Origin: Epicoccum nigrum
Taxonomy: Eukaryota; Ascomycota; Dothideomycetes; Pleosporales; Didymellaceae
Length of the DNA stretch: 64,000 bases
Direction: 5' to 3'
Assembly (NCBI GenBank): GCA_002116315.1
Contig: KZ107867.1
Location: 1-64,000, forward strand
In this document: piece after piece, positions 10,302-21,325 of the stretch
Layout: every line of letters starts with the position of its first letter
Position numbering within the stretch: the first letter of the stretch is position 1
Notes under the pieces: generated by a model
The model's database searches: none
Seen by the model: the letters and a program-made list of their open reading frames with translations, nothing else
Told to the model about the DNA's origin: nothing
Made by a program: the position numbers and the translations under genes

Positions 10302-11716
10302 ATGGTGGACTTTTCACTCTCTCGAGAGCAAAAGGTGCTACGCTCTAGCGTGAGGTACTTCGCACGCAATATCCTCGCCACAGCACCCGGAATATATGAC
10401 CACCTTCCGACTCAAACGACACGTTTTCGATCCACACTTCCCATATATCAATCTGCTGTCTGTGCTGGCTTAATCAAAAATCAAATTCCAATTCCTTTAG
10501 GTGGAAGCTCTAGTTCCATGCTAGACGCCGCTGTTCTTGTCGAGGAACTCTATGCTGCCGAGCCAAGCACGGCTCTTACCATCCTTGGAACTGGATTGGG
10601 ACTAACGCCTCTAATCCTTGCTGGAAATAGAGAGCAGCACGAGAGACTGTTGAAACCGTTCACGAGACAGGAAGGCGAGAGACTTGCATCTTTCGTGCAT
10701 AGTGAACCCGGTGGAACAGCGAATTGGCTCCATGTAGGAAGCATGGGTTTACAAACCACAGCCTATAAAGATGGGGATGAGTGGATCGTAAATGGAGAAA
10801 AGGTGAGGCGTCCCAGTAGACCTGATACTAGCTTATATACTATCGAAAGTGTCTAACATCAACAGCTGTGGACAACCAACTCCGGCGGATGGGACTCTCG
10901 AGGTGCGGATGTGCAGTGTGTTGTATGCCGACATACACCACCAAATGTTAGCCAGGAGCCCGCGGCTGATCCCACTTCGCACATTCTGATTCTTGTCATC
11001 ACTCGCACAGATATTGCTAACAATGAGCCCGGTGCTTATGAGGTCATCTCTGATCGCGAGCTTGGTGGCCACAAATCATCTAGCGGACCCCATACTCGCT
11101 TCACAAATCTTCGCGTCCCTGCTGCGAATCAACTGTGTGAGCCTGGAGAAGGTGCGCAGCTAGTTGAGAAGACATTTGGGATGAGCGCCGCTATTGTAGG
11201 GGCCATGTGTGTTGGCATTATGAGACATGCTTTCGAAGTTGCACTCTCATTTTGTAAGAGTAACGCCTGTGGTGGCACGGAACCTATCATCGAAAAGCAA
11301 AGCGTGGCAGATCGACTCATCGACGTCAAAATGAAGATCGAGGCTGCCAGAGCGCTCACATGGAAGGCTATGTGTGTGCTGGAAAGTAAGGAACAAACCT
11401 TGGGATGGGACCAGAGGTTGGAAATCGCGGTTGAAGCAAAAGTGTGGTGCAGCGACATGGCGCCCAAGGCCGTGATAGAATGCATGAGTGTTGTCGGCAT
11501 GTAAGTACTCGCACTACCATGTACCTAGTGTGATGGAACTCTGACCTGTTGAATAGAAGAGCATACGCAGAAGACATGCCATTCTCGCGGCTGTTACGAG
11601 ACGCAGCTTGTTTGCCTCTGTTTGATGGAGGAAATGTAGGGGTCAGAAGACGCCAGATTGAGAAGATCCTACAGAAGAGTGATTACGAGCCTTGGGCAGC
11701 AACATTCGATTCTTGA
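10302..11716 (+). CDS. Nitroalkane oxidase (acyl-CoA dehydrogenase superfamily)
   Basis: This flavoenzyme is expected to oxidise nitroalkanes to aldehydes or ketones plus nitrite, using FAD and oxygen. Exons are 10302-10802, 10866-11500 and 11557-11716, with 63- and 56-bp introns, giving 431 aa; the characterised Fusarium oxysporum enzyme is 439 aa. From memory it matches that enzyme along its length: MVDF-LS start, GLIK-Q-PIPLGG, HSEP-GTANWL, NSGGWD, SGPHTRF, IIE-QSVADKLID-like block, and the DYEPWAAT end. The catalytic base of the acyl-CoA dehydrogenase fold is Asp402 here (FDGGN), not Glu, with Arg409 seven residues on; both fall at the Fusarium numbering. All residues I could check are intact. 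The next intact gene on the same strand is the terpene synthase, 1.7 kb downstream. Function in situ is inferred. Confidence 0.9.
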
Positions 11717-12152
11717 ACGTGTAAATAGTGCGAATTACCAACGATTCAATTACAACCTACTGTAGCACACTCGAGAGTGACCAAGAAATCTGTATAAGAA
11801 AATCGAGAGAGCTGGATGATCTCTCCTGCGCTCGTTGCTAATATTCCGTCAATGTTGTGACCAGTTTGAGATTGTCATCGTGATCAGAGTATAGCTTAAA
11901 AAGTCATGTAGCTAGCTGGACCACAATGGCCAGCTTCGTACGTACACTCATGACTCTCGGAATGGACGAGGTACCACCAGAAGAGAAGCGATCTTTAGCA
12001 GCTTGGCAGTTTACTCACATGAATGCACACATACTTCCACAGCGCACACATAGGCGATCGATATTGATTATCTTGACTACGTTACATCTTAGGTCTTCGT
12101 TAGCTCAGGATTAAGTCATCGAGACGACGTGAGTAGACCAATAGGATGTCGA
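11717..12152. other. Spacer downstream of the nitroalkane oxidase
   Basis: I saw no gene here. It contains the 3' region of the oxidase and the 3' side of a broken minus-strand frame. Confidence 0.35.
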
Positions 12153-12713
12153 TCACCCTACTGCATTGTTTTTGTTCTTAGCGAAGATTGTTTCCGTAGA
12201 ACTTGTAATGCAATGCAAATAGCTTTGAGGATTCTCATGCATCATGTGGAGATACTTATCCATCATACCATATCCTCCATCGGCTGAGCGGCCATTGTAA
12301 GCTGCGAGCTGTATTAGTCCAATTTGGGCTTCCATAATATGCTGAATGGCTCATTTAAGGACAATACTAGCGGTCTCGCAACTAAAACGTGGGACTGTGC
12401 CGTTGGAAGATGACGAAGCAGGGAATCGTTGAGAGTAGTAGATAGAAGAGACGAGGGTCTGCATGTGTGTTTTCTGTGATGTGATAACAGTAGAGCTTGG
12501 CAATAACATCACAAAGTAACGCTTGCAAACTTTAAATGATATGATCATGCTTGTATTGGTCACGCTCTGCTGCAAGCAGCTTCCGAATATCAGGCCTCCT
12601 TGGGCATTGTCCATTTCGCGGTGAAGGGAAATATTTACTTGTTGATCAAGCAAAGGTGCACCAGGTGACGAGATCCGATCTGTGATGCAGGAGGAGAATA
12701 GCTGTTGACTCAT
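12153..12713 (-). pseudogene. Unidentified ORF broken by one TGA
   Basis: One minus-strand frame runs from ATG at 12713 to a stop at 12153, about 186 codons, interrupted only by TGA at 12353-12351. Reading TGA as a decayed CGA (Arg) gives a continuous, plausible helical protein (IVLK-stop-AIQHIMEAQ). I do not recognise it. With a C-to-T stop and its place between the nitroalkane oxidase and the terpene synthase, it could be a decayed cluster gene such as a regulator, but nothing in the sequence proves that. It may also be a chance frame. Confidence 0.35.
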
Positions 12714-13445
12714 AGTCCGTCCAATATGTGCAGGCGCGAGCGCGTTCAGTAAGATTCTTGCAAATAGCGAGGCTGATATTTATGACGTCAAACACTCCCT
12801 AGTGCAACTTTCCTTTTGGCAGGCACCGCCCACCCTGCTTCTCGACTCTACTTTCCATTCGACAAGCACCAAATGTTTTCCAGCCTTTTTACTCGCATGG
12901 TTCAATTCAGAAGTTAAAATACATCCCTGCTGTGTGCCGAAAGGATTTGACGGATGCCCAAAATCCTGGTGCTGTCCAAGCGTCAAAAGAACATCTGTTA
13001 TTGCACTTGAACTATTGAGGCGTACTTCCCGTCTTACGGATCGCCCCGCATCCCGGTAGATCTTGTGGTTATCGCAAATATGCTTTACCCATCCTAACCA
13101 ATGAAGTGATCACTCTGCCACTGTCAAATTCGTCCCGTGTCCGCGGGTCTGGACTTCCAGTGTGCTGATCCACCTTCTTTCCGCAACATGGCTGGTAAGA
13201 GCTGACTAGACCATCATACCCCAAACTGAATCACTGTGTTTGGTACAATGAGTGTGGCTACGAGGCTTGGTTTGCCGAACGCGCCTCATCGGCTTCTGCA
13301 TCCGTAACCCTGATTCGTACCAGGGCATTATGATATAATCCACAATCAGTCTACTAAACATATAGGGACACAGTCTGAGTGTTAGACAACCAGTAAGGTC
13401 CGTCCAGCTTGTTCCACATACGCATCGTACGAACCTCTTCGCACC
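12714..13445. other. Spacer and terpene synthase promoter region
   Basis: I see no supported gene. The stretch just before 13446 should include the promoter and leader of the terpene synthase. Confidence 0.35.
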
Positions 13446-15786
13446 ATGGACACCAACTGTCCGTCAGACGACGCTACCTCTTCCGACCTCGATCTTGCGA
13501 ACTACGACACGCATGGGCTATGCTCCAAGTACAAACTGAGAAGGCATAAGTACGAAAGTGAGGCCAATGTCGGTTGTTACGAAGCAAGATTGGACTGGAT
13601 CAGATACATTGGGCCAGTCGAGCATTTTGGTGGGTGTAATCCGATCAATGGCAATTTCTCCTCATTAGTGCTGCCTCTCTGTAAGCCTGAACGTCTGCGA
13701 CTTGTAGCCTATGTTCTCGAATGTAAGCGATTAGCGTTGTGCTGTCATGACACTCTGCTTAACTAATCACGTGTAGATGCTTTTCTGTATGACGACATGG
13801 TTGAGCATGCCACAGACGATTTGGTATGGCGCACGAGATTGCAGAGCTCTGTCAGAGCCGTGCTAATATCTGGACAGCTCTCTACCAACAGACACATGAA
13901 ACATGAATGGGATCACGTCAACCCAGCATTAGGCAAAACGCAGATTCAAGCCAAGATTATTACTCAGCTTACTTCGATGGACAAAGTGTGCACGCAGCGA
14001 GTGAAGGACGTATGGGAAGAGATGCTCACTACAACTTTACGAGACAAGGACCGCGAGTTCACCTCACTCGAGGAATATGTTGACTTCCGTATCGTTGACG
14101 GTGGCACTCGGTAAGTCCATCAATGCCAGTTTACTCCAAATCTTTCTAACATTTCATCTTCCTAGATTCGTGGAAGCTCTACTCTTGTTCGGCATGGGTA
14201 CCACTCTCACCGAAGAAGAAGACAGACAGCTCGAGTCGGTACGAAAGCCATGTTACACCGCGCTGAGCCTAGCCAATGACTACTTTTCTTTTGATCGTGA
14301 ATATGACGAGTTTCAAGCATCTAGCAAATCTCAGTCGATGACGAACTTCGTTTGGATTCACATGAAGTTACACAACGTCGACGTTGTGACTGCGAAGAAG
14401 ATGGTGAAACAAGCGATTTGGCGTTATGAGAGACGATACCTGGATTTATGCGCCGAGTACCGTCGTGAACACATCTCCCTATCAGACCATGTTGATCGCT
14501 ACTTACGAGCGCTGGCATATCAAGTCAGCGGCAATGTGGTCTGGAGCCTGAACTGTCCGAGGTATCACCCAGATCGTAGATACGATCCGAACGCTGGTCT
14601 CGAGAGTTCACTCACCGACAAAACGTACTGTCAGAGCACAAATTTAGACTTGACATACAGTAACACCTATTCAGCCGGAAACACTTGTGTCTATGGAGCT
14701 GTAGCAACAACTTTGCAGCACCAGAGGCGGGAGTCAGCCGGAACTACGACTACGACTGGAACTAACGACGACACCATTTTCGAGGACATTAGCTCCCAAA
14801 ATTCGTCGAGATCTGCTTGCAGTAATGATCATGATCTGAATCAACACTGCGCTCGAGACGAGGCCTCGCTTCCCTTGCTAGATGACAGACACGTTCGAGC
14901 ACCCTTCGAATACATCATATCGCTTCCCTCGAAAAGCGTCAGAGATGCGTTCATCGATGCCCTGAATGTATGGCTTACTGTATCAGAGTCCACAGTATCG
15001 CGCATCAAATCTTTGGGCGGCCGTCTTTACAGCGCTTCTCTGATGCTCGACGATATCGAGGACGGCTCTAGTCTGCGTCGAAGCCAGCTGGCGACGCACA
15101 AGGTCTTCGGAATCGCGCAGACAATCAATTCGGGCTGCCGCGAGATTCTTAAGGCGGTCAACGAGGCATCGCAGCTGGGTGTGCCTTCCGCCATCGATAT
15201 CACCCTGGAAGCGCTCGATGAACTACACGTCGGTCAAAGCTACGACCTCTACTGGACAAGGCACAACAATTGTCCGTCCAAGAAGGAGTATCTCGAAATG
15301 GTGGACAGAAAGACAGGCGGTTTGTTTCGACTCTTGGCACGACTCATGATTGCTGCATCACCACACAGGCATGACACGAAGCTCAGCAGCAGCATCGAAG
15401 CCCTTGTCAGTCTGGTGGGCGTTCAATTCCAAATCCACGATGATTACCAAAACCTCCGTTCAGCTGGATATAATCACCACAAGGGGTTCTGCGAAGACCT
15501 TGATGAGGGCAAATATTCGTTTCCAATTATCCATGCTTTGTCAAGCGAGAGACAAGCACAGATATTGCGTGAGTTGCTGTGTCTGCGGAGAACACCCGAG
15601 GGCTTGTCGCACGAGCACAAAGTCTTGATACTGGAACGACTCGAACAAGCTGGAAGCTTTCAGTATACCACAGACGTATTGAAGCAGATACAGGGAAGAG
15701 TTGATGTGCAGCTTACACGACTGGAGCATATCACTGGATTGGACAATTGGATTTTGCGTGCTCTACTGCAAAGGCTGGAAGTCTAA
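13446..15786 (+). CDS. Bifunctional terpene synthase: class I cyclase fused to prenyl diphosphate synthase
   Basis: This chimeric enzyme should build a C20 or C25 prenyl diphosphate and cyclise it to a di- or sesterterpene (fusicoccadiene/ophiobolin synthase type). Exons are 13446-13722, 13777-14110 and 14166-15786, with 54- and 55-bp introns, giving 743 aa; fusicoccadiene synthase is about 719. The N-terminal cyclase domain (1 to about 345) has the metal motifs DDMVE at 98-102 and NDYFSFDRE at 241-249, and a RYHPDRRY block. A Ser/Thr-rich linker (about 360-450) follows. The C-terminal prenyltransferase has DDIED at 499-503, an RRSQLATH block, DDYQN at 629-633 and KGFCEDL. All catalytic motifs are intact. 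The product cannot be read from sequence. There is no P450 in the window, so this is not a full pathway. Confidence 0.95.
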
Positions 15787-16602
15787 AATGTTGTACAGGG
15801 CTGCAATCCTAGCGATTTTGAGTCTTGGAACTAAACTTCAAGCACGTCTTGGGAATATTCGGGAGTATTTAAGGTGAATCTATGTGGTCTTATGTAATTG
15901 ACTGTCTACTGTAGTTGGCTCAGCATTTGTGCTACTAAAAGTTAGTGGGATTTATACTTGCATGCAGTAGGGGTCTTTTTTTCTTGTCCTTGGGAGAATG
16001 ATTGACCTTTGGTCCCGGGCGACAACGACCAGTGTCTCGGGCGATAGATTTGAAATTCACTGTAGGAGAAAGAGACACCAAGACATTAAGTTTTTATGCA
16101 TGAGAATGCCGGAATATACCATCTCTTCCATGCGACCATTCCGGCATAAGATCGTTTCCTCCACCACGTATAGGCCCGTAGGCCGCATCTTTCAGCTGCC
16201 TAGGTCACGTTTTCCCCGCTCTGTAGCTCAAAGCGACGGTCCTATTGGCATAAGAAGGTGAGAGCTACCACCAGGTAAGCTAAGTGTGACTCATTTACAC
16301 AGTACAGTCTCGAGGCAGAGGTACTTGCTCACATTTTTCCAAACCTTTCTTGTGGCGGCGTAGACAGCAGCTGAAAATGATAGAAACTGCACTTAGTTGC
16401 TATCTAGCTAGAAGGTGACGATACATACATGCCCTAAGACGTACTAGTCTAGGATAGTTAACAGAGTTGACGATCAGGGGACCGACTTGCACCGCAACAA
16501 TAGCCAGACACTAAGTTCCAGTCAAACTAAACCCGCACAGACAGCTCCAATTCGATCAGAATTGAGAACGCAATTGGCTCGCATTTCAGCAGGACCGATA
16601 CA
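15787..16602. other. Spacer downstream of the terpene synthase
   Basis: I found no supported gene. Short open frames lack starts, codon bias and domains. Confidence 0.35.
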
Positions 16603-16713
16603 ATGCAAACTCGATCTGATAAGAATCTTAATGATAAAAATGCCGAGCAAGAACTCGAGCAGCACAACGGTTCAAGCCCGCCCACTGAACTGAACCAACC
16701 GTCTATCAAATGA
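16603..16713 (+). promoter_or_regulatory. Possible upstream ORF overlapping the next start (ATGA)
   Basis: A 36-codon frame starts at ATG 16603 and stops at TGA 16711-16713. It overlaps the ATG at 16710 as ATGA, an arrangement that could allow reinitiation or repress the main ORF. The peptide is hydrophilic (MQTRSDKNLNDKNAEQELEQ at the start). It might alternatively be a true N-terminal exon of the downstream gene. Only the reading frames support it. Confidence 0.25.
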
Positions 16714-17456
16714 GTCCCGAATCTAATGCGCAGCTTGCGACTGAGTATTCCATTCGGATCGGGCATCATGCCCTGACATTGCCGCTTGCGCGGCGCATTT
16801 CTCAAAACCTACGTAACTTGAAGTCGTCTCCTGCGATTGCCAAACTCATCTCGACTTCCAAAAGACTCCATTCTGGACCTGATTTAGCGCTTTACGACTT
16901 CAAGCTGCAATTGCTTGACGGCTACCTGATATTCTTCAATCAGATTTGGATCAAGCTACCACCAGCGTTATTTGATGTGCTGGGGATTGAGCATATGGCG
17001 ACTCTGTTCAACAGCGCTCACGGTTGCTGTCTGCACGTGGCACACGACAAAGACCTAGCCTTCATCTCACACATGGGTATCGATATTTTGGGGCGCAACA
17101 GAGAGCGCAGATTTATGTGTGTGGAGATCAACTATGCCTGTCGCTGCCGTACGATATTCGAGTGCAGGAAATGCCCTAGTAAATTGATATTCAGCAGACA
17201 CGAGCTTCGTGATGGGCAAACAATGCCCGTGACGACAAATTGGCGAAATATGGGTGACTGCCAAGGTGCCAGTGATGGTGTTTGGCGGTCTCAGACAATG
17301 GGAATAGACTTGCTTTCGACCGCGTCGCATCAAGGGCAATCCAGGTTCGATGCTCCAGAATGGAAAATCTTGAGAGGACGTAGTGGCATGATTTCGTATG
17401 AGATTGACACAACCTCAAGGATGCGAGAAGTTGCTGATGAGACAGCATGTAACTAA
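16710..17456 (+). CDS. Hypothetical protein, 248 aa
   Basis: This is a single open frame from ATG 16710 to TAA 17456. The N-terminal half has leucine-rich helical stretches; the middle has Cys pairs (HGCCLHV, CRCRTIFECRKCP). I do not recognise a domain. There is no signal peptide. It sits between the terpene synthase and a decayed minus-strand ORF. The frame may be incomplete at either end if introns were missed. Length and lack of stops argue for a gene, but the evidence is modest. Confidence 0.45.
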   Translation: MSPESNAQLATEYSIRIGHHALTLPLARRISQNLRNLKSSPAIAKLISTSKRLHSGPDLALYDFKLQLLDGYLIFFNQIWIKLPPALFDVLGIEHMATLFNSAHGCCLHVAHDKDLAFISHMGIDILGRNRERRFMCVEINYACRCRTIFECRKCPSKLIFSRHELRDGQTMPVTTNWRNMGDCQGASDGVWRSQTMGIDLLSTASHQGQSRFDAPEWKILRGRSGMISYEIDTTSRMREVADETACN

Positions 17457-17758
17457 AGGTGTCCTTAGCATCTTTACAATTCCGATCTCCTGTATCGTAA
17501 GTTTGAGCTCAACCAGATGCTAGGTTGTATGATAGATTTTCCGTAGAAGCTCGCGAACTTGTTCAGGCTGTTTTGTCACATGAAATGGAACTGCTGCACA
17601 TCAGAAAACCACCCCAATGAGATATGCCGGATTTTGTAGGGCTAGCAAAGATGATTGGCACGAAAACCCATCTATTAGCGGTGACGGATAGTGGAAATGG
17701 ATTCTTAGGCAAGTGAACTGATATTGTGCTAGAACGCTTGTGTCCTGCAACAACTGAG
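17457..17758. other. Short spacer
   Basis: I saw nothing recognisable in this interval, which is the 3' side of two genes facing each other. Confidence 0.3.
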
Positions 17759-18817
17759 TTATTTAATGTAGTTTTCTGGGCTTCGACTCAAGTTGATGGT
17801 ATATCGTATTCGTTGCCATCCGATGTTGATAGGACGACCATCTTCACCCTCGAAATAAGTGGATACAACGATGCACATGCGACCCTCCAAACTCTTACTC
17901 TCAGCTTCCTTGAACCAGACCTTCATTCCTTGTTGTAGATTTTCCTGATAAATGCTCTCGTTTATTTTCGACCTCTTGCCAACCTCGCGCCAGAACTCGA
18001 GATCCTTGCTGTGAGTGATGCCTTTGAACTGGTCCATGTGTTCATGAACTTAAATGACGAATTCTCCAACTGTGACTGGGCTTCCGTCTTCGTGCTCAAT
18101 CACCAAGCTAGTGTAATAGAAGAGTTTAGTGAATTCGAAGTCTTCGGGGATTGTTCCAGGTTCTCGGGCGGCGCAATCTCGGGCGCTGAGTGCGTCCTGG
18201 CTGAAGATTTCCACTCGGTTCATTGGCGGGTGGACTAGCGACTGATTTACAATAGGATGTTCGAGCAGTGGGATATACATTTGTTCGCTATGTCGGTTGG
18301 TTCCAGACACGATCTTGGTCTCTTGCGGATCTTCGAAGATATTCCATCGCAGACAATCTAAGAGATCTTGCCTAACCGACGTTTTGATCGGATGTTGTTT
18401 GGGAAACCAGCTGAGTGTTGGTGAGAGAAGGGGTGCATTGAGGGAATAGCTTGCAATTCTGAGGTTACAAGTCTAATTAATAACGCGGCGGTATTTTGGA
18501 GCAAAATTCCAGCCGGTGAGAGTGAGAAGGCCTGTTTTCTTCAGATCCAAGTGAAAGCAAATGAACATTTGCATCGTGCCCACCACATAAATGTGTGACT
18601 CGTTGCTGTAGTCGCAATTTTGAGATACAGCATGACTTAGTCGCTGTGTGGAAACTCCATCATACTTCCTAATTAGAGAATATGAGACGACCATGGATGC
18701 CTCCTGTGAAAGCGCGAACAGAGATAGGACCTCTGGCGAGGGATATTGTGGAATGAGATCCGGTAACGCGATACACCAGAGAATTGCTGCAATAATTTTG
18801 ATGTGCTGGCGGACCAT
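17759..18817 (-). pseudogene. Unidentified gene broken by two in-frame stops (TAG, TAA)
   Basis: One minus-strand frame runs continuously from ATG 18817 to 17759, about 352 codons. It is interrupted only by TAG at 18475-18473 and TAA at 18052-18050. Both stops are one C-to-T change from Gln (CAG, CAA), and the sequence on each side reads as one protein (RVIN-stop-TCNLRIASYS and GEFVI-stop-VHEHMDQF). There are no frameshifts. The family is not recognised; the protein looks globular and soluble with an acidic second half. The pattern fits a recently inactivated gene with RIP-type mutation. A short unseen intron could in principle hide one stop, but no splice sites fit. Confidence 0.6.
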
Positions 18818-19455
18818 CCAGTGGTCAAAGCATATGTGGTCGGTCGAAAGGCTGTTGTGGGACGATCTATGCTCATTTTAAATCGTCAGATCGGCTACGG
18901 AACCTTCAAATGATGTTCAATATTCTAAGATGGTGCCACATATCTAGTTGTGGTATCATTTGAGCTCGATGCCCGCGTCTTGAAAGTCCATCTTAGAGAT
19001 GATCACACAGGCTTCCAGATGGACGCTACCTCTCTCGTACAAGATAATGGGGTCTGCAGAGATCGATGAGAGTTGTTGTCGAGTCGGAACTGTATTCGTG
19101 TGTACCTCGGACATGACTGTACTGTTCACTTGCGCAACCCTTCTGGGCGAGGGGTGCGTACAGCGATGGCATCATTGCTTGGAGACTCGGATGGACAAAG
19201 CGATCAGCACAGACCCTACCACGTCTGCTGTTGTGAAATCGTTAGCCGAGGTCCATTGTCATTGGACAATGGCTTACGGATCAACAACGTAATTATAATA
19301 GTGGGGCTCTCAGCCTCTCAAAGCGCTCCAAGTAGTGTATATCCCCTGGTCCTTGAATTCCTTCTTTACCTTGCTGCTTAATGCTTTGACTACCCTGTTG
19401 CTGCGAGTGGGGCTCGAAGAAACTTGAATTGTAAATTTGTCCTTGAAAAGTGATA
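18818..19455. other. Spacer with divergent promoters
   Basis: No gene seen. It separates a minus-strand pseudogene from a plus-strand gene and should have held both promoters. Confidence 0.35.
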
Positions 19456-20232
19456 ATGGCAGACGACGATATTCATGAGCCGACGAGGGCGCAGTCAACG
19501 ACGTCATCGATCCCGCCCTACACACTCCAAGTCGCATCAACTTTTGCTGACACAGCAAGCCAATATGAGCAAACTTCACTCATCAGCCTTAACCGACCCC
19601 GATCTGAAGATCTGCCACCATCCCACGGCTCTGCCTCAGGTGATGCAAGTAGCAGTGGCACGGTAATGAGCTTTGGCCCAAGGGAATTCCATCCATTCGA
19701 CATCAATGGGTGGCTAAGTTACAATGAGTGGCCAAATGAGCCTCCGATATTGGAGTACCAGATGAGGGGCCAAGGCAGAGAGCTCCCTCCAGAGCGCGAG
19801 GAGGGACAAGTCTCCGATGACGATCATGCAGGCACCCAGGCTGTCATCGTTCGGCAGGGCGATATCGTCACATTTCCTGGATCCCCTCCGCCAAGAGACT
19901 CCTCAGTTATCCAAGAGCCACCTCATTCACTTCCTGTTACTCAAACGAGGGCCATGTCTGAGCGCCGTCAAGAGCGTTCAGCGAGGGGCCCCTTCGGCAG
20001 AGTCGGCCAAAGAGTGGGCAACTGGGGTCAGCAAGTAGGACAACGTTTTGCTATAGGACATCAATTCAGACTGCATACTGAGGGATGGGCATCGGCATAT
20101 AGTGCAGGAGGCGGAGGCTACAATCCGCCTGTCCGGCCGACGCGCGCGGTTAGACCGGGTACCGCAGATCCAAGTGCTCCGCCACAATACGAACATCCAC
20201 CTCCTTATGAGGATACACGAGCCGATCTCTGA
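19456..20232 (+). CDS. Hypothetical PPxY-containing disordered protein, 258 aa
   Basis: The frame from ATG 19456 (MADDDIHEP) to TGA 20232 has no interruption. Composition is Pro, Ser, Gly and Gln rich with charged patches, typical of intrinsic disorder. A Gly/Arg/Gln stretch (FGRVGQRVGNWGQQVGQR) lies at about 177-194. The C-terminus carries closely spaced PY-like motifs, PPQY then PPPY, which in known proteins bind WW domains such as those of Rsp5/NEDD4 ligases. There is no signal peptide or membrane segment. The function is unknown; a role as a ligase adaptor is only a guess from the motif. Confidence 0.6.
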   Translation: MADDDIHEPTRAQSTTSSIPPYTLQVASTFADTASQYEQTSLISLNRPRSEDLPPSHGSASGDASSSGTVMSFGPREFHPFDINGWLSYNEWPNEPPILEYQMRGQGRELPPEREEGQVSDDDHAGTQAVIVRQGDIVTFPGSPPPRDSSVIQEPPHSLPVTQTRAMSERRQERSARGPFGRVGQRVGNWGQQVGQRFAIGHQFRLHTEGWASAYSAGGGGYNPPVRPTRAVRPGTADPSAPPQYEHPPPYEDTRADL

Positions 20233-21325
20233 GAGGACTTCAGTGTCAGTTGCAACTTCGAACCTGAAGCATGGCTTCCTGAGAATGTGTGCCAGTCGAG
20301 GCTCTCAACATATCGGAAGCCTGGAACAGCACAAGAATACGGGCTATAGCGACGAGGAAGACGTCTCGATGACTTTCCATCTGATAGAACACAACTTCCC
20401 ATTGGTCAACATCGAATACTTCCACAGTATCCGGTCAGAAGCTGTTGTCGTTTCGATGCTACCGAATCAGAGCCATACCTTGCTAGGTCTGAAAAAACGA
20501 ACAACAGCTTTGAATTGTTCGATTACAAGTGATACATCGCCATTGCATGAGCTTTTCGCAAGATCAAAATTGATGGTATGGTCTTTGAGTGTAGATCCGC
20601 GCAGCTCGACACGCAACCAGAACCCAGTATTCCAGACTACACATCGAGAGCCTCACTCAAACACCAACCAGAGATGTTAGCGATTCAGGAATGTATGAGA
20701 GATGAAATTTCGGGACACGGAGAATTCAGCTAAAACGTATTAGCCAGTCTATACTGGGAGGGGCAGGATGAACGTCATCAGGGAATATACTATGCGTCGG
20801 CTGCATTTTGGCAGACAAGTTTTCATCCGAAGTTGAGGTACTCGAAATTCTGAACGCTTTTTTCTTCCCCTGCATTTGTTGGCTCGACAGTTTGTAATAG
20901 TTTCGCCCTAATTCCGCTCAACGAGACCCCGAATTCTGACCGCTGCTACGCAGTCATTCTCTTCACATCAATTGGAACTCCAGTGGATGGTGACCAGACT
21001 ACTGAACAGAAAGAAGATTACGGCGGTCGTACTTCCATCTGTAACGATTATGCGTAATGGAAATTGAATTGCTTTTGGAGTTACCAGATCACTACTGACT
21101 TGCCATAACCTTGTGACAATTCACCACTGTATAGCCTTTTCCGTAGATGTATTGAGTATTCCAAATTGCCAAACAATGCAATATCTGAAAGTCCTTATGA
21201 GTGACTATCACCAAAGTGAAGTACAAATGCTGGGTTGTCACCAAGTTGTATGACCATTCCTATTATCGCAACCTCGGCTATCTGCAGTAGTTATTGAAAG
21301 GCTGTTGCTGCATAGTTCTTGTCCA
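20233..21325. other. Spacer, no gene seen
   Basis: This kilobase has no frame I would call coding. It lies between the 3' ends of a plus-strand gene and a minus-strand pseudogene. Confidence 0.35.

Noticed and set aside
11926..12114. Short plus-strand ORF downstream of the nitroalkane oxidase
   Set aside because: It has no domain, no splice partner and no coding bias.
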